DNA from: Micromussa lordhowensis
Taxonomy: Eukaryota > Cnidaria > Anthozoa > Scleractinia > Lobophylliidae
DNA: 64,000 nucleotides
Direction: 5' to 3'
Assembly (NCBI GenBank): GCA_964020085.1
Contig: OZ026596.1
Coordinates: 9,470,739-9,534,738 of the forward strand
Of the stretch, positions 31,660 through 47,052 are shown piece after piece; position 1 is the first letter of the stretch; every line of letters begins with the position of its first letter. The notes under the pieces are model-generated. The model made no database searches. It was not told the DNA's origin and saw nothing but the letters and a program-made list of their open reading frames with translations. A program made the position numbers and the translations under genes.

Positions 31660-33250
31660 ATGAGTATCGGCAGAACAGTTTACAACGCTTTATTCCGTCG
31701 AACCTCCACATTCGCAGTTACTATTGTTGTTGGGGCGTTTGCATTCGAGAGAGTGTTTGATGAAGGGATGGATAACTTATGGGAAAGCATGAACCGAGGG
31801 GTGAGTTACAACTGTCTCTAATGTACGCTTTGTACCGTACCCAAATTTCCAATTAGGCCCGGTCCAAACGCCGCTCCACTCATGTGCCGAACCAAACTCG
31901 ATTAAGTTCGACTTTGGAGCGACAACTGATTCAGACAGCGTGCTTGCGTCGAACCTAATTCGGGAAGTTGAATGTGGTAATTAAGCAATTATATGGGTCC
32001 TGAACTCAAGAACTCCGTCCAAATTTAAAAGATGTGGCTAATATTTCACAGTTATGGCAATATTTAGGGAAAGCAAATTTGATCGCAAGGTTCAGTGTTT
32101 GTACTTAGAGCGGTTTTCCACCGGTAAATTGGACCTGTTAATTCAAAATCTCATAAGCTGGGCCATGAATGAAAAGAAACTCATTCAAAAACTTCAAAAT
32201 TTGCAAAGAAATGTATGGATTTCCGGACAAGTGTCCGGCAATCCATACATTTGTTACTAAATTTTCAAGTTTTTGAATGGCTGTATCTTGTTCAATATTG
32301 GCCCAATTAACACGAAACTTAAGGATTTTGTAAAGCTCAGTGTGCTCTTTCTGAATATGTGGGTCTTGTGTTGTTAATCCCATAATAAATAGACTCATAC
32401 CCAGGCCCTCATGGTATGAAATCCGGCGATGAATCGAAGGCTAAAGGGAGCTCTGAAACGTGACAGAGTTTTTGTTGCGTATATTTTTAACGATAACTTC
32501 AAGTCATCCTCATGGCCAGTCAATTTGCCACCCCCTCTTGGGATGGCGGGTGGTGGTGTGGGTTACTCTGTATATCTTTGATTAGGGGAAGCCTTAACCC
32601 TTATGACTAGACCTTGATCAGCTTCAAATCCTGACTGAAAGCCTGCTCCCACTCCCCCAATTTTTTTTTTATCAAATTCCCCTTATTGTCTTTTAAAAAA
32701 TCTGAAAATAATGGAAAATAGTTGCTATTCTTAAGTATTTTTTGAAATATTTGATGAAGCCACTAATAATAATATTAGTTCATTTTTATAGCGTTCACAT
32801 CCATTATGTAGAAAATGGCACTGAAAAAAAAACTAAATTTGCAAAATTTCCCATGAAGCTTCCCCCCAACAAGAAGCCCTCGTCTTTGGCATTCATGATA
32901 GCACCCATAGTGCCCAATGTTACTCACTGTTTTAAAGGGGGGCAGTCACTTTTGGACTTCGCTGTACTTTCCCAGCACAGTGCAGGTCAAAAATAGAAGT
33001 GTGCTATATTTACAACAGTAATTGGTTAGCGATCATAGGATAATTATATTAAGTTAATGTGTCCAAGAAAATTTCCTGAAGTTTAAGATTTTTTACATTT
33101 GCAAGATTGATTGATAAGTACATGTAGTCAAATGGTCTAGAGCCAGTTGTTTTGTAAATATCATAACGTTTTTGCCCTTTCTGCCACCAGAAATTGTGGA
33201 ATCACATAAAGCACAAATATGTCAAGGATGCAGAAGATGCTGAAGGATAA
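31660..33250 (+). CDS. UQCR10: Cytochrome b-c1 complex subunit 9 (complex III), 2 exons
   Basis: Exons 31660-31800 and 33191-33250 give 66 aa (mammalian form 63-64). This small subunit anchors in the inner mitochondrial membrane near cytochrome c1 in the bc1 complex. The hallmark LFRRTSTFAVTIVVGAFAFE covers the single membrane helix (residues 11-30), followed by RVFDEG and the exon 2 KLWNHIKHKY. The donor GGG|GTGAGT and acceptor CCACCAG are clear. The N-terminus is basic, as expected for import. It shares a promoter region with DCTPP1. Confidence 0.95.
32190..32440 (+). repeat. Repeat family H, copy 2, hairpin core inverted
   Basis: The right 170 bp is collinear with 18468-18640. The core 32195-32266 is the reverse complement of 18396-18467. 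Lies in the UQCR10 intron. Confidence 0.75.
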
Positions 33251-34487
33251 CAGAAGAAACATGCTTTAGTTAAACAATTTTGCTATGTCTTGTGAACTTT
33301 TCAAGAGTGATGTCTGGGAGTTTTGTGAATACTTGAGGATGCATCTAACTTTTTATTGTAAATCTAAACAAGCTTATACTTTATGTTCTCCCTTGTGATG
33401 GCCGGTTTGAATTGTGCATGGACTCAATGCTGTAAAAAGATAATCAACAGTTTGCTACCTCCACTAAGAAGATAAAGTAATAAAAGATAATACTTGTTTT
33501 CTCCCTGTATTTGAATTTCTTAAAAAAATAATAATTACTGTGTTGCCCAATATTCAGAAGACTTATGTGATTGAGAGTGAATTTTAATACACTATTCCAT
33601 GCTAAAAGCAGAACTTGCTACACACAAGACTGTGGTTGACAAGGGTTGTGGAGACTTGCTACAACATTTTTTGTAGAAAATCTGTGCATACTTTGTTTCA
33701 AAAAAATTACTGTCGATACTTTTTTAAAAACAAAATTGCTGCACTGTGACAAGAATGATTAAAAAGAATGCTTAAGATTAGTTGGGATTTCCCTTTCAGT
33801 TCCCATGAACATAGGAAATGTTATTGTTTTGTGAATAAAAATTTGTGCTCTAGATTTTACTGACTTTAGTTTCGGTAATAAAGTTGCAAGGGCAGCAATT
33901 TTTTACCCAATGCAAGTTAGTGTAACTAGAAACCCATAGTGTACCTTAATCCAATTTTGTTTCTGAAAACATAGCTTACTTGGGGTTGGAAAGGCAGAAG
34001 TATGCATTGCTGGGGGTAAATGAACCTAAGATTGTGCAAGCAAAACAGTAGTGCAAGGATAGCAAATAACATCACATACTGTTTTATCAGCTTTGTTTAG
34101 TAATTTCACCTTTATTCATAGTTTTTATTTCCATGTCAAACCAATTCAGTTTAATGTTCAATTCCAATTTTTTTCAACTATTTTTCTTGTCCTCGCATTT
34201 CCTCTTGCTCATAACAAAAGCTGTGTGTCTTCTTTGAACTTGATCAATAATATAAGACATGATTAGCTATGATTGCAGGATGCCATTTTGCAATGCGGCC
34301 ATTGCTATTTTAAGCTGAGGTTATTGAAGTAAAAAAAGCAGAATAAACAGCCCTTTCATCTTTCACACCCCACCGTTTTAGCGTTACACAGCAAACGCGC
34401 AAACCCCCCTTTAGAGCGAGGGGACTGGGAAGGATATGATTCTTCCCAGTTTCTCACGGTTAATTAACGAATCCGAAAATTTTCACT
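33251..34487. other. UQCR10 3' region and SLX1 upstream region
   Basis: AT-rich sequence. Poly(A)-type AATAAA occurs at about 33479 and 33833. The last 150 bp before 34488 have moderate GC and probably hold the SLX1 promoter. No other gene seen. Confidence 0.45.
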
Positions 34488-37436
34488 ATGGACGAATGTG
34501 TGAACAACACAGGGGCTGATTTCTTCGGTGTTTACCTTCTTTACTGCTTAAATCCTCGCTACAAGGGACGTACTTACATCGGATTTACTGTTGACCCCAA
34601 TCGCCGGATCAAACAGCACAATGGAGGGGTGCAGAAAGGAGGCGCTTACAGAACCAGTGGAAGAGGACCTTGGTTTGTGAATTCAAACGTTTTGGGAACC
34701 GTTGTTTGAATCTTCTTTTGAAAATTATTTGAGCTCATGAAAACACTGGAATGAAAACTTATGGAAAGATTAAAAATCGGAGAGATAGTAGGGAGCAGAC
34801 TGTTGCTTCACGCAACAGAAAATAACTTAACCTCTCAAAGATGTGCTGTCAGACTTTTATTCCACAAAATATCCATATGTATGCATGTACACACGCCAAG
34901 GAGAGTTATTTGAAACTTTAAGGGGGAGGTTAGTCTCAGAAGCCTAAATTTGTGAAGGTCGGTGTGATCCTAAACACGACCAGTAAAAAACTGTTCTTTT
35001 CTTAATTTCTATGACCATGTCTTAAAATATATCACTAGACAAAGTGGACTGGCCAGTGTGAAGCAAGCTTGAGTATTAAATCAGCACTGAATAGAAAATG
35101 TGTTGTGAATTGTCCACAGGGAGATGATACTTATCATACATGGCTTTCCTAGTGATATAATTGCCTTACAGGTCAGTGAAAAGGTATATTCTAAGGATAC
35201 AATCCTCATCATAATCCTCATCATCGTCATCTTCGTTATGTGAAGAAAATATATCTTGGGTTCATTAAATCTTGGCCAATTTAAGATTTTTTTCAAGATT
35301 AAATTATAACTTAGCACATTATTTAGTGAGCAGGCTACAATGGTTGACGTCCTTTGAATCGTAGCTAGCTCTATAAGAAAAGAAGGAAGGAATCAAAGTC
35401 AGTAGGGATTGGAAAGGAAAAGTCAAAACTAGGCTCTTTTCTCTTCTCCCTCTCCCCATCCCCCCCCCCCCTCCTCTTAATTTTTCTTTATTTACTCAAA
35501 CCTTACTTTGACTATGTGTTATTCCTCATTTGCATTGTTTCATCATTTGTTTCCATTGGCCCTGAAAAGCCCTATTAGGGGAGTGGTGAATTGAGATTTA
35601 ATTGAGCCACTACACGCACTCTCATTGGTCGATAGGTGTGTTTAGATGAGAGTATGCGTTTTTTTTTTTTAAAAAGTAATCACCGTTGTGACGTTTTAGA
35701 TTTGTGCGTATTTTTGAGAATTATTTTATAAAAGCAATAGAGCACTTTTTCCTTGTCTAAACATGAGGAGGGTTGGGAGAATTCTTGAAAGTTATGCAAA
35801 CCTTTGACTATGTCTCGGGTTTGCATAACTGTCTGAAACTCTCCCAACCCTCCTCGTGTTTAGATGAGGCTATATAAACACAGAAAAAGTGCTCTTTTGC
35901 TTAAATGTATGTATGTACATGTATGTATTCCTTTATTCTGGCTTTGATAGTGGTGGCTGAGCTATACAGCAAAGATCTCGTCATCCCCCAGCATTTTGCC
36001 AGGTTTATTACCTAAATACAAGTGTATGTGGTTGAAGTCCATAAAATTATGCTCAAAAGGGGGAAGAAGACTAAAGAGGATACACCCTTCCTTGCTTTCT
36101 TCTTCCAATTAAGAAAGAGAAAGAAGAAGAAAATATATATTAGTTACTCTGGCCTTTTAAAAGTGAACATAATGAGAGAACACTGTGCCTGCTTATCCTA
36201 CAGTTCATACCCCATTTCTTTGGGTTCATGATACATATGAGTTTTGTCATACCATCGTTCTCATTTGACAAGGTCTTGCAACTTTTAACTCATAACATTA
36301 TTATTTATTATCTATGATAACACAGTTTGAGTGGGCATGGCAGAATCCAAGGAAATCAAGACGTTTGCGACATGTTCCCAACAAAACGTCAAAAGAAAAA
36401 GGGATTGATTATTGCTTTAGAGTACTATCAGCAATGCTTAATGTTGGGCCTTGGAACCGACTTCCTCTTACGATAAGATGGCTGAAACAAGAATACAAAA
36501 TGGACTTTGATGTGGAACAACTACCTCCTATACATATGCCAATAGTCTATGGACCTCTTAATAAAAGAAAACCCAAAAAGGGCAACAATATAGGTAGCGA
36601 GGAAGTGGAAGAGGTCAATAGCACTTCTTATAGATGTGTCGAATGCTCTAAGAAGATCAAGGTATATAACATGAATTTTCCATTTTTAGTGAAATTTGTT
36701 CACAATAAAAGATATCAATTTTTTTTGGTGCTGTAGAGAACACCAAGTCCCATGTGAGGTGTCTGCACAAGAGTCTTATATAATGGATTGAGCTCCGCAG
36801 TCCAAATATATGATCTTTCATATATTCATTTGCACTCTTCATCATCTACGGGTATAATATGAACTAACAATGTGACCAGCTCCCAGTTGGCTTGATGGCT
36901 CAGTTGGTAGAGCACTTCACCGGTATCGCAGAGGTCATGGGTTCGAATCCCGTACAAGCCTATATTGTTTTCAGGCTTTAATTTCACGACTGCTTAAGTT
37001 GTGTATATAACTGCAATGATCATCTATGTCCTCATTAGCTCATAATCTAATTGTTGTAAAGAAAACAATGAGAGAACCAATCAGATTTGCAGACAGCCGA
37101 GTGGCTACTTAACACAATAATATTATTTTAACTTTCTTTTCACCCAATAATCCTCTGCCATGTTTCCTTTTCTTTCAGGATGTCCATGATTGCATTTCTT
37201 GTATCACAGACAGCTGTCCAATGAAGGCTCATTTGGTTTGCCTTGCAAAGAAATTTCACCAGACTAATGGAGAAGACTCATTTCTGATACCAGTAAGAGG
37301 TGACTGCCCAACCTGTTCCCGTACCTATTTATGGCGAGATTTAATAAAACACCATAATCAGACAGAGCAGACCTCAGATCCAAATTCAGACAGTCCTCAC
37401 TGGGCAGAGGAACTTAATAGCTATCGAAAAACTTAA
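34488..37436 (+). CDS. SLX1: SLX1 structure-specific endonuclease subunit, 4 exons
   Basis: Exons: 34488-34672, 35120-35171, 36326-36661, 37179-37436, giving 276 aa (human 275). This is the catalytic subunit of SLX1-SLX4, a nuclear nuclease that cuts Holliday junctions, flaps and replication forks. The GIY-YIG domain is at residues about 12-95: GVYLLYCLN at 14-22, TYIGFT at 29-34, Arg39/Arg40 and the catalytic Glu81 in FEWAWQ. The C-terminal C4HC3 RING begins at Cys183/Cys186 and runs through Cys196/Cys199, Cys204, His209, Cys212 to CPTC in exon 4; it binds SLX4. Both active centres appear intact. Donor CCTTG|GTTTGT in exon 1 is non-consensus but needed for phase. Intron 3 holds a tRNA-like sequence. 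Confidence 0.95.
35570..35905. repeat. MITE family M, copy 1
   Basis: Inverted arms AAGCAATAGAGCACTTTTTC and GAAAAAGTGCTCTTTTGCTT enclose GAGGGTTGGGAGAATTCTTG and its complement. A second copy lies at 52345-52630. SLX1 intron 2. Confidence 0.75.
36889..36960 (+). tRNA. tRNA-like sequence (pseudo-tRNA or SINE head)
   Basis: The acceptor strands GGCTTG and CAAGCC pair (6 bp). The A box TGGCTCAGTTGG and B box GGGTTCGAATCCC are intact, and the D and T stems are plausible. The anticodon stem is poor, with mismatches, and no standard U33 anticodon loop is formed, so a functional tRNA is unlikely. SLX1 intron 3, same strand as the gene. Confidence 0.55.
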
Positions 37437-39383
37437 TTTCTGTCAAGTTTAGTTGATCAGGGCATTTCTTTGCCTGAGTAAACTTGCATAAGAAATATGG
37501 TATCTGAGATTTGTCCCTGAAAATTCTTTACTGATATAATTTGCTCCTGTCAAATATCTTCTGGATGGGAGTTGTGAAATTGAGTGGGTGAACAGATGTT
37601 TGTTTACTCAGGCTATTTATTTCTATATATATCGGCAGTCCAAATAAATCTGTGGTCGGCATGGCACAGTGTGGTTAGTTTCAGGTTTGTGAAAAGAAAA
37701 TATGTTCAAAAGTTCAGTTATTCAGCAAGCGTTTCTTTTTTAAATTCAGCTCTTCAGAAAGGCCATGTCCAAAATATTTGCTAGCACTATTTTATTTTTA
37801 GTCTACAACACTGGAACTAACAATATCTTATCCCAAATTTCGACTTTCTCCTCTGGCCATTCAAATATTTTCCTTCTGAGCACCCAGAGATTTCAGCTGA
37901 AAATGTTGCATTTTCTATTTTTGTAAATTCTTTATCAGCTGTACATGAAAATTACTGCAACCATTGGTATGTTAGAATGGACCAATTTTGATATACTAAA
38001 ATTCAGCCTAAAACAGTAGACCTCAGCACGAGGCTCTGGATAATAGCTACAGAGTTTGTGGGGTTTATTCCCCAGAGCCTCTTGCCGAGGTCTATTGTGT
38101 TAGGCTGAATTTTAATATGTCGAAATTGGTCTATTCGGTCAGTTACACAAGTACTTGAAGCTTACTACATCACATCAAGTGTTTATTGTATTTTTATCAA
38201 GCCAAAACAAATTATGGATTTGATCAATATATACGAAGCAAAGTTTGTAAATATTTTTTTATGAATAAAATGGTGCATCAATGTTGCTTGTTGAATGTGG
38301 TGAATCACCATTTTTTTTTTCACCAATATCAACATATGCAAGTACTGGTGAGAAGGTTTATACTGGTTCAGACGATTTTCATCCCCCTTGGATGTAAGAT
38401 ATCAAATGCAAGAGACTATTTCATCACATTGTTTTAGTAACAATAAGAACAGCGCTTAATAGCCCGTTTCATGGTTACCTTTTATTTGCTTCACAATGTA
38501 ATCCAGTGTGGACGCGAGGCAATTTTGCGCTGAAGCTACAAAATAGCCCAATATTGCCTCACATACATGTTAGATTATATTGTAATGCAAATGAGAAAAG
38601 TTAACTGTGAAAACAGCTGTTGTTTTAAGTGTTTCACAAGAGTGTAATCTTCAGGTTGAAACCAAACCGCAAGGGGCGCTTTCCATTAACGAAAGATTCC
38701 TGGTTTGAATTTCTGGAAATTTCCAGTGACAAAGGGAACAGTGTTTTCTGGAATTCCCAGAAAAAAGGACAACCTTGCAAGGTGTACCAACATTTTCAGA
38801 AATTGACTTCCTGGAATTACCATTCCATTTCACTTTCCTCTCAGAATTTTTGGTTAAATGGTTCGCTTTTGGGAAATTCAAGAATAGTTATTTCAGGATT
38901 TTCTGGAAACTTTCCCTGGAAATTTCCATATCAATAATTGTCCAAAATTATTTTGGAATTTTTGGTTGAATTGAGAGTGCACAAGGTAACATACACAGGG
39001 ACTTGACACACAACAAACTTATCACAATCCTGCTTCAACAATGAGGCCTTGGATTACCACTGTGCAATAAAAGAAAAATCAACAAACAGTCTTTTATTTA
39101 TTTCACATAATTTGTAAGTGCTGCAAGTTCAAAGCTACACTGCTTTTACAAACACCAGTCAATGTAAATAACTATCAGAGTATTCTCTTATGAATGCTTA
39201 TCAGTGTAAGATTCCAGCCCACAATGTAAAAAGACATTTTATTCGCTTCAGTGTCAGATGTGATTTGTAAGGCGCCTCTTCTGCTAAATGTAACTTACTA
39301 TTACACAATGAACATACTTTTGTTTACAGGGCTACAGTTTTTTTTTACAAAGTTGGGGATCAGCTGTCAAGTAGCTTCATGTT
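37437..39383. other. Convergent gap between SLX1 and NDUFS8, with MITE
   Basis: This holds the 3' UTRs of both genes (minus-strand AATAAA at about 39095 for NDUFS8). A MITE at 37974-38136 has inverted arms of about 68 bp (GGACCAATTTTGATATACTA and complement). Another foldback lies at about 38700-38940, with GGAAATTTCCA-type arms. No gene seen. Confidence 0.5.
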
Positions 39384-41991
<2,608 letters not shown>

Positions 41992-42202
41992 CAGAGAATT
42001 CGGTTTTGGAATTTTCCATGCTAAAAAGGCATCACAAAGGGAATATCATAAGTACGGAGCGTAAACAACAGCACACAATTGTTGATCATTTGTGTTTACC
42101 TGCTCGCCAGATCTGCGCCATCTTGTCTTGTACACTGCAAGAGCGTAAGGAGTTATGGGATTGGTCAATTTATATGCATGCTGGGAAGTCAAGGAAACAA
42201 AA
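41992..42202. promoter_or_regulatory. Shared NDUFS8/TMEM17 bidirectional promoter
   Basis: The 211-bp gap has a YY1-like GCGCCATCTTG (42115-42125), a CCAAT box in reverse (GATTGG, 42159-42164) and a ZNF143/Staf-like GCATGCTGGGAAGT (42176-42189). It links a respiratory gene to a ciliary one. No X-box is evident. Confidence 0.6.
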
Positions 42203-45200
42203 ATGGCGGACACACTTCGGGCTGCGTTTACCACAGTAACAGAGACTGTTTTCCCAACGTCACGTGCGATACGAAACCACCCAAGACACCACATGATCAG
42301 TACAGGTTGGTAGATTGATATCAATCACTGTCATAATATCAGAACAATTCCACTGGCGATTTTCTTTCCCCAAAGAGTTGTCTTACTTGTAAAGATGGTG
42401 TCCAGTCCGTACTGTACACTCTCCGAGTGTTTGTTTGCGTTTTTTGTTTTGTTTCATGTAAGACATCACAAAATTTAAACATTTCGTACTACTTACACAC
42501 GCCATATCACACACCCCCAATGGCCAAGGGGGGCGTATTTTGCAGCAATAAAAGGTCTTATTTGCCCCCTCTGCACCGCAGGCCTGATTTATGGCAATGC
42601 TTTTGAAAACCCCGTTAGAGAGATAACATAGATTTATGTTGCAATATAAAAGGGCATAACTATTGTGCCTGGCTGAAAACGGGAGAGACTGAAAACTGTG
42701 GAAAGGTCTCTTGTGGCATCTTTTGCAAGATAGACGTGTTTAAGATTTGTAGGGGAAGAAAGGTGTCGTGGCCTTGTAAAATGTGTGGTAAAGGGGTTCA
42801 GAGTAAGATACAACTCTGCTGTGGTGTGGCCGAGAAGGAGAAGGAAATCACGAGGTTCATGTGTATGGCAGAACTGCTTGCCAACCTAATTAGCACATAT
42901 GCATGCACACCCAGACCAGCAAATGATGATCCCCAAAAAACCAAAATTCCCTGACTTTTATCAACCTAATGAGCTGCAGAAACAAGGTGAGTTGGTTTTT
43001 GTGGGCACCAGCGATCTCACTCTTGGCTATGCAGCTTTTCATTTTTTCTGAACATACCATGCTTGGATCAGTGGGTGGATTCTTTCTTTCGACTCCCATT
43101 CTTGGACTTCGGCGAATCCTGTGGTTAGGTCTGACAGCAATGCATCGTTGATTGACACCCTGACCATTCTGTGTGTTGGGTGTCCAAACCTTTTGTAATA
43201 TGGTTTGGCTTCTCCTCCCTTAAAACTGGCTGGGTAACATGGCTTCATGTCGATGCTTGCCATGCTTTTCACATTGTAGCCTGTCGAGTTCCAGAGCCTG
43301 CCATGCCTGTGCTCCACACAGGCCTTTTGGATGTCTTCCAAGAGACTCGCTGGGGTCAGCTTCCCGTTGTTTTCTCTGGCTTTTATGCTGGCCATGTGGT
43401 TCTCTCCAAAACCCCTTTTGGCGAGGGACTCATTGTCCAACCGACAACATGCCTCTATCAAGTGCTTGTGGGCTTCTCGTGTCCTGAATACTCGGCTATC
43501 TTCCAGCACAAACTGGGCTGCCAGCAGCCGGATCACCATCGGATTGCCCTCAGTTACTTGCTGAATCACTTCCCACGTGTCGCCCTTGTATATCCAGACC
43601 TGTCTCGCCTGTGGAAAGTGAAGATCTTTAGACCAGGCATGGCCGTTGTGGTAGATGAGCTCTATTGATCTGTAAGTACCGGTACAGTGACCACTCCCAA
43701 CATATTTTCCACTATTGTAGATGTACCCACCAGCAATGTCCTTCAGGATACCAATAATTGCTATTTTGAGGAGCTTTAATTTCTAAATCAGCCACATCGT
43801 CCACTGTGGTTCCACGTTCATGGACTCTTGCTTCCCACTCTTTTATCTTCTGGCACAGTTGAGCCTGCCAACTCTCATAGGTGCAAAGTTAGCCTGATCA
43901 GGTTCTCTGACTGGGTATAACCTGTACACAACTGCTGTCACAGGGTAAGTGCTTTGATAAAAGGTCAAGGTCAAATGGCCGATTAGGTTGCAAGGGCCGC
44001 AGGAGGCCCCATTCCACTTCTTGTGAAATTGGAGCATAGTACATCTGAAAGATTACGTTGTCATAGCGGGCAATGCGGCCATTATTCCTTGCCCAAATAA
44101 AACCATCTCTCTTATTGGGTTTTTGAATTGCCATAAATCAGGCCCACAGTGCGGAAGGTATGCAGCCTCCATTTAACAGCCTTGTCATGCACAACTCCCA
44201 TTTATACATGATTGCCCACATATGGAATCAACTGTTCGCCTGAATAATGTGAATTTCACAGGGTGCCATTGTATGAATTGTATATAGCTTTATCTTTTTT
44301 TACAATCTTTTAATATAATTTAGGACTAGTTTCCCTCAGGAAGGTTTTATATTATATTCTGAATTTATCTTAGCAAACATAGTAATTCTAAGTAGTGATG
44401 TTATTTGTAAATAGTATTGTGAATACTCATGCGTTTTTGTCATGAACCCCTGGCTCGGGAGATTGGGCAACCACTCCCTATGTTGACGACTCTAAATAAA
44501 GTTACCTTACCTTAGGGGGCAAATAGATCTTTTTTTCTGCAAAATAAGCCTCCCTTGGCCATTGAGGGTGTGGGCTGCCCCTGGGGGCCTTATTTTGCTG
44601 CAATTAAAAAAGTCTATCCGCCCTCCCTGCTGCTAATAACAGTAGCTCCTGTATCTGCCGGAATCAGTAGCTTATCACCTTGAAGAATGGTCACAGGCTT
44701 TTACTGGAACATGTCTAAAACTAAAAGTTGGGAAAGGATTGAGCATCCAAAGACCATATCACCTCAAATTCCAATGATATGGAAATGTATATGAACTTTC
44801 CCACCAAGATGATCTCATTCTGGGAGTTTTAACTGTATATCAATTTTAATATTATTATTCACTTGTTTTTCAGGAAATGAGGTAGTATCCAACTTAGCCC
44901 TACAGATGTCACTGTACTTTAATGCCTATTTTTCACCATTTTGGTACACAACTTGCATAGTAATGCTTGTGGCCAAGGTAATCACAGTACTGGCATCTCT
45001 GATTGTTATTCTCATAGTAGGCTTTGATATATTTCAGGATGTAATCCAACCCATCCCCTAGTTATCTCCTTTGGCTTCGCCTTCCATGGGAAAAGGGTGT
45101 GGGGTGTGACCCGAGAGGGGTGGGGGATTCCCATATAGGGAGGTTCTTCCTGAAAGGGGCACCCTTTCTGTCAAATTGGTATGCAAAAGGATAAGGGGTA

Positions 45201-47052
45201 GGACCCTGTGGAGTACCCCTTCCTTGGGGTGTGTGACAGCCTGGAAGAAAATCTGAAAGAAAAGTTTGTGGTTTCCATCAAAGTGAAAAACCAGTTTCCT
45301 GACATGAACAACATCAGAAACCTAACAGATTAAGCAGCAGGAAGGAACAAAATATTTTGTCCGAAATAGCTTTGTGCCATTTTTCTTGACCAACCTACAT
45401 GAATAAGAAAAATAATTTTGAGTAAAAAATTATAACAGTAACTATTTGGCTGTTATCAAATGGTTATTGGTTGCTTTGGAGACTAGCAAGGAAAAGGTAG
45501 AAAATGTCTCAAGTGTCTGTTCATAGTTATGATTGAGCAATTTTGTACTACTTTTGAGGAAAAGTGAGTTTGCTTCCCAGGAAGTAGAGCTTCTTGAGTG
45601 TCAAGCTTAGGTAGATAGACAAAAAGAAAAAATCCAGTGTAGTTATATCACAGCTACCAAAAATGCAAAGGGAGAGAACATTTACAAAATGGTGTATCTG
45701 TTAGGGTTCAATTTTACCCTTGGTACAATTTGCCATTTCTTTTGTTCTTGCATATGGTAATATATCATATAATGTATATGGAGCAAAGGAAAGTAACAAA
45801 TGATTGTACCAAGGGTAATATTGAACTACAATGCACAAGGGCATTTTTTTAAGAAGAAAAGATGTAGTGTTTGTTTCAAGGAGATATCAATTGCTTGGGA
45901 TGTATTTTTTTAGTATTCAAAGCTAGACTCAGTTTACAAGTTCATAACAATCGTCATCTATGTTGCCATGGCACTAGTGGAGGTAACCAGACTCTACTTG
46001 GGATATGCTGGAAATCTTCGGGAAAAGGTATTCTGACAAGTACTGATTCTGTAGTGTATTGACTCAACATCACTGATGTTGTAGATTTTTTTACGCTGTT
46101 GTAATAAAAGTTTTCAATAGAGTTGGCCAGGGCTTAAAAAATTGTGACACTTGTCATTGCTTAGTACTTTTTTGCCATCATCTTTATGGCTAGTGGGGTG
46201 CATTTTAGGTCTATTTGCACAAGAAAGTGACAAGGGAGTCGTCACTAGGAAACACTGGAGCGTAAACAAAAGCACAGAAAGAACAAACAGTTTGGTTTTC
46301 CTTGAGCTTGAGATATTTTTGGGTGAGAGGAAGAGGTGACCTCTATTTTTGACTCTCCTTTTTTTTCTCATTTAAACTGATAAGGGGTCTGCATACGAAC
46401 CTAGAGGCCCATCAGGCCGGCACTCATCTCCATTTTCAGGAACATGATATTGAAGTGACTAGGAGTATTTCTACTCCCCCCAGATGGGATACTAATTTAT
46501 TGCAGGGTTACCCCCAGCAATGAATTTGCTGGTACCCATTTATACACCTGGATGGAGAGAGGCACTGCGAGATAAGAGCACAGTAAGATCAGAACTAATA
46601 AGGAATAGTGTAAAAAGCCACATATTTCTGTTTCTGTAATATAATCTTATGAAGCAAGATTTATTATAAGAAAATTGTTATTTCTTTTCTCATCATGTGA
46701 AATGGTTGATTGACTAGTTTCAACCATGCTCATGTTCTCAACTGAGATTTGTTTTTACTTTCATCAGGTTCCTGTGCTCGCTGGTTTCTGGATTCTTACC
46801 CTAGTTCTACAGCTCCCTCTGACATTGATGTTGTTGCTTAACGAAAGCATGTTGATCATGCCGATGGAGAGAGCAGTGAACATTATAATGGCATTGTTTG
46901 TTTTGTTTGAGACAGTTCAGGGTTACAGGGTGATCAAGAGCATGATTGAACAGCAAATATCTAAGTTTCATGTGCAACAATTTGATGACTTGACTGAACT
47001 TCAAGAAATGCAAGAAGGTGGGGTTGAGGAGGTGGGATTCAGGCCTCAGTGA
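42203..47052 (+). CDS. TMEM17: Transmembrane protein 17, ciliary transition zone, 4 exons
   Basis: Exons: 42203-42305, 44874-44977, 45914-46027, 46768-47052, giving 201 aa (human 198). TMEM17 is a four-helix membrane protein of the MKS/B9 complex that gates membrane traffic into cilia. The hallmark NLALQMSLYFN opens helix 1 in exon 2. Helix 2 with RLYLGYAGNLREK is in exon 3. Helices 3 and 4 are in exon 4 (VPVLAGFWILTLVLQLPL and the MALFVLFETVQG region), followed by an acidic cytosolic tail. The first 35 residues are variable. Intron 1 (2.6 kb) contains a polymerase-like relic on the opposite strand. Confidence 0.93.
43039..44134 (-). pseudogene. Viral-type family B DNA polymerase-like relic
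   Basis: Minus-strand pieces at 44134-43898, 44037-43843 and 43569-43039 lie in different frames but in order. From memory they match a cnidarian family with a family-B-polymerase-like motif A (an acidic residue three positions before a CYPASF stretch, about 43275-43240). The 3' part with motif C is missing, so it is truncated. Such genes occur in protein-primed, polinton-like or virus-derived elements. It is antisense inside TMEM17 intron 1, with no flanking inverted repeats seen. Confidence 0.4.
45100..45225 (-). repeat. Repeat family P, degenerate copy 3
   Basis: The GGGATTCCCATATAGGGAGG to GGAGTACCCCTTCC segment resembles both ends of the family P copies, with most of the interior missing. 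TMEM17 intron 2. Confidence 0.5.
46390..46575 (-). mobile_element. SINE family S copy 2, lacking the tRNA-like head
   Basis: The body matches 51850-52030 (GTCTGCATACGA..., ATTTCTACTCCCCCC, CCCATTTATACACCTGG). The copy stops before the A/B-box part. TMEM17 intron 3. Confidence 0.65.

Noticed and set aside
32138..32398. 86-codon minus frame in the UQCR10 intron
   Set aside because: Encoded by repeat family H; the similar frame at 18381 comes from the same repeat.
43171..43668. 165-codon plus-strand frame
   Set aside because: Shadow of the minus-strand polymerase-like relic, which carries the recognisable motifs.
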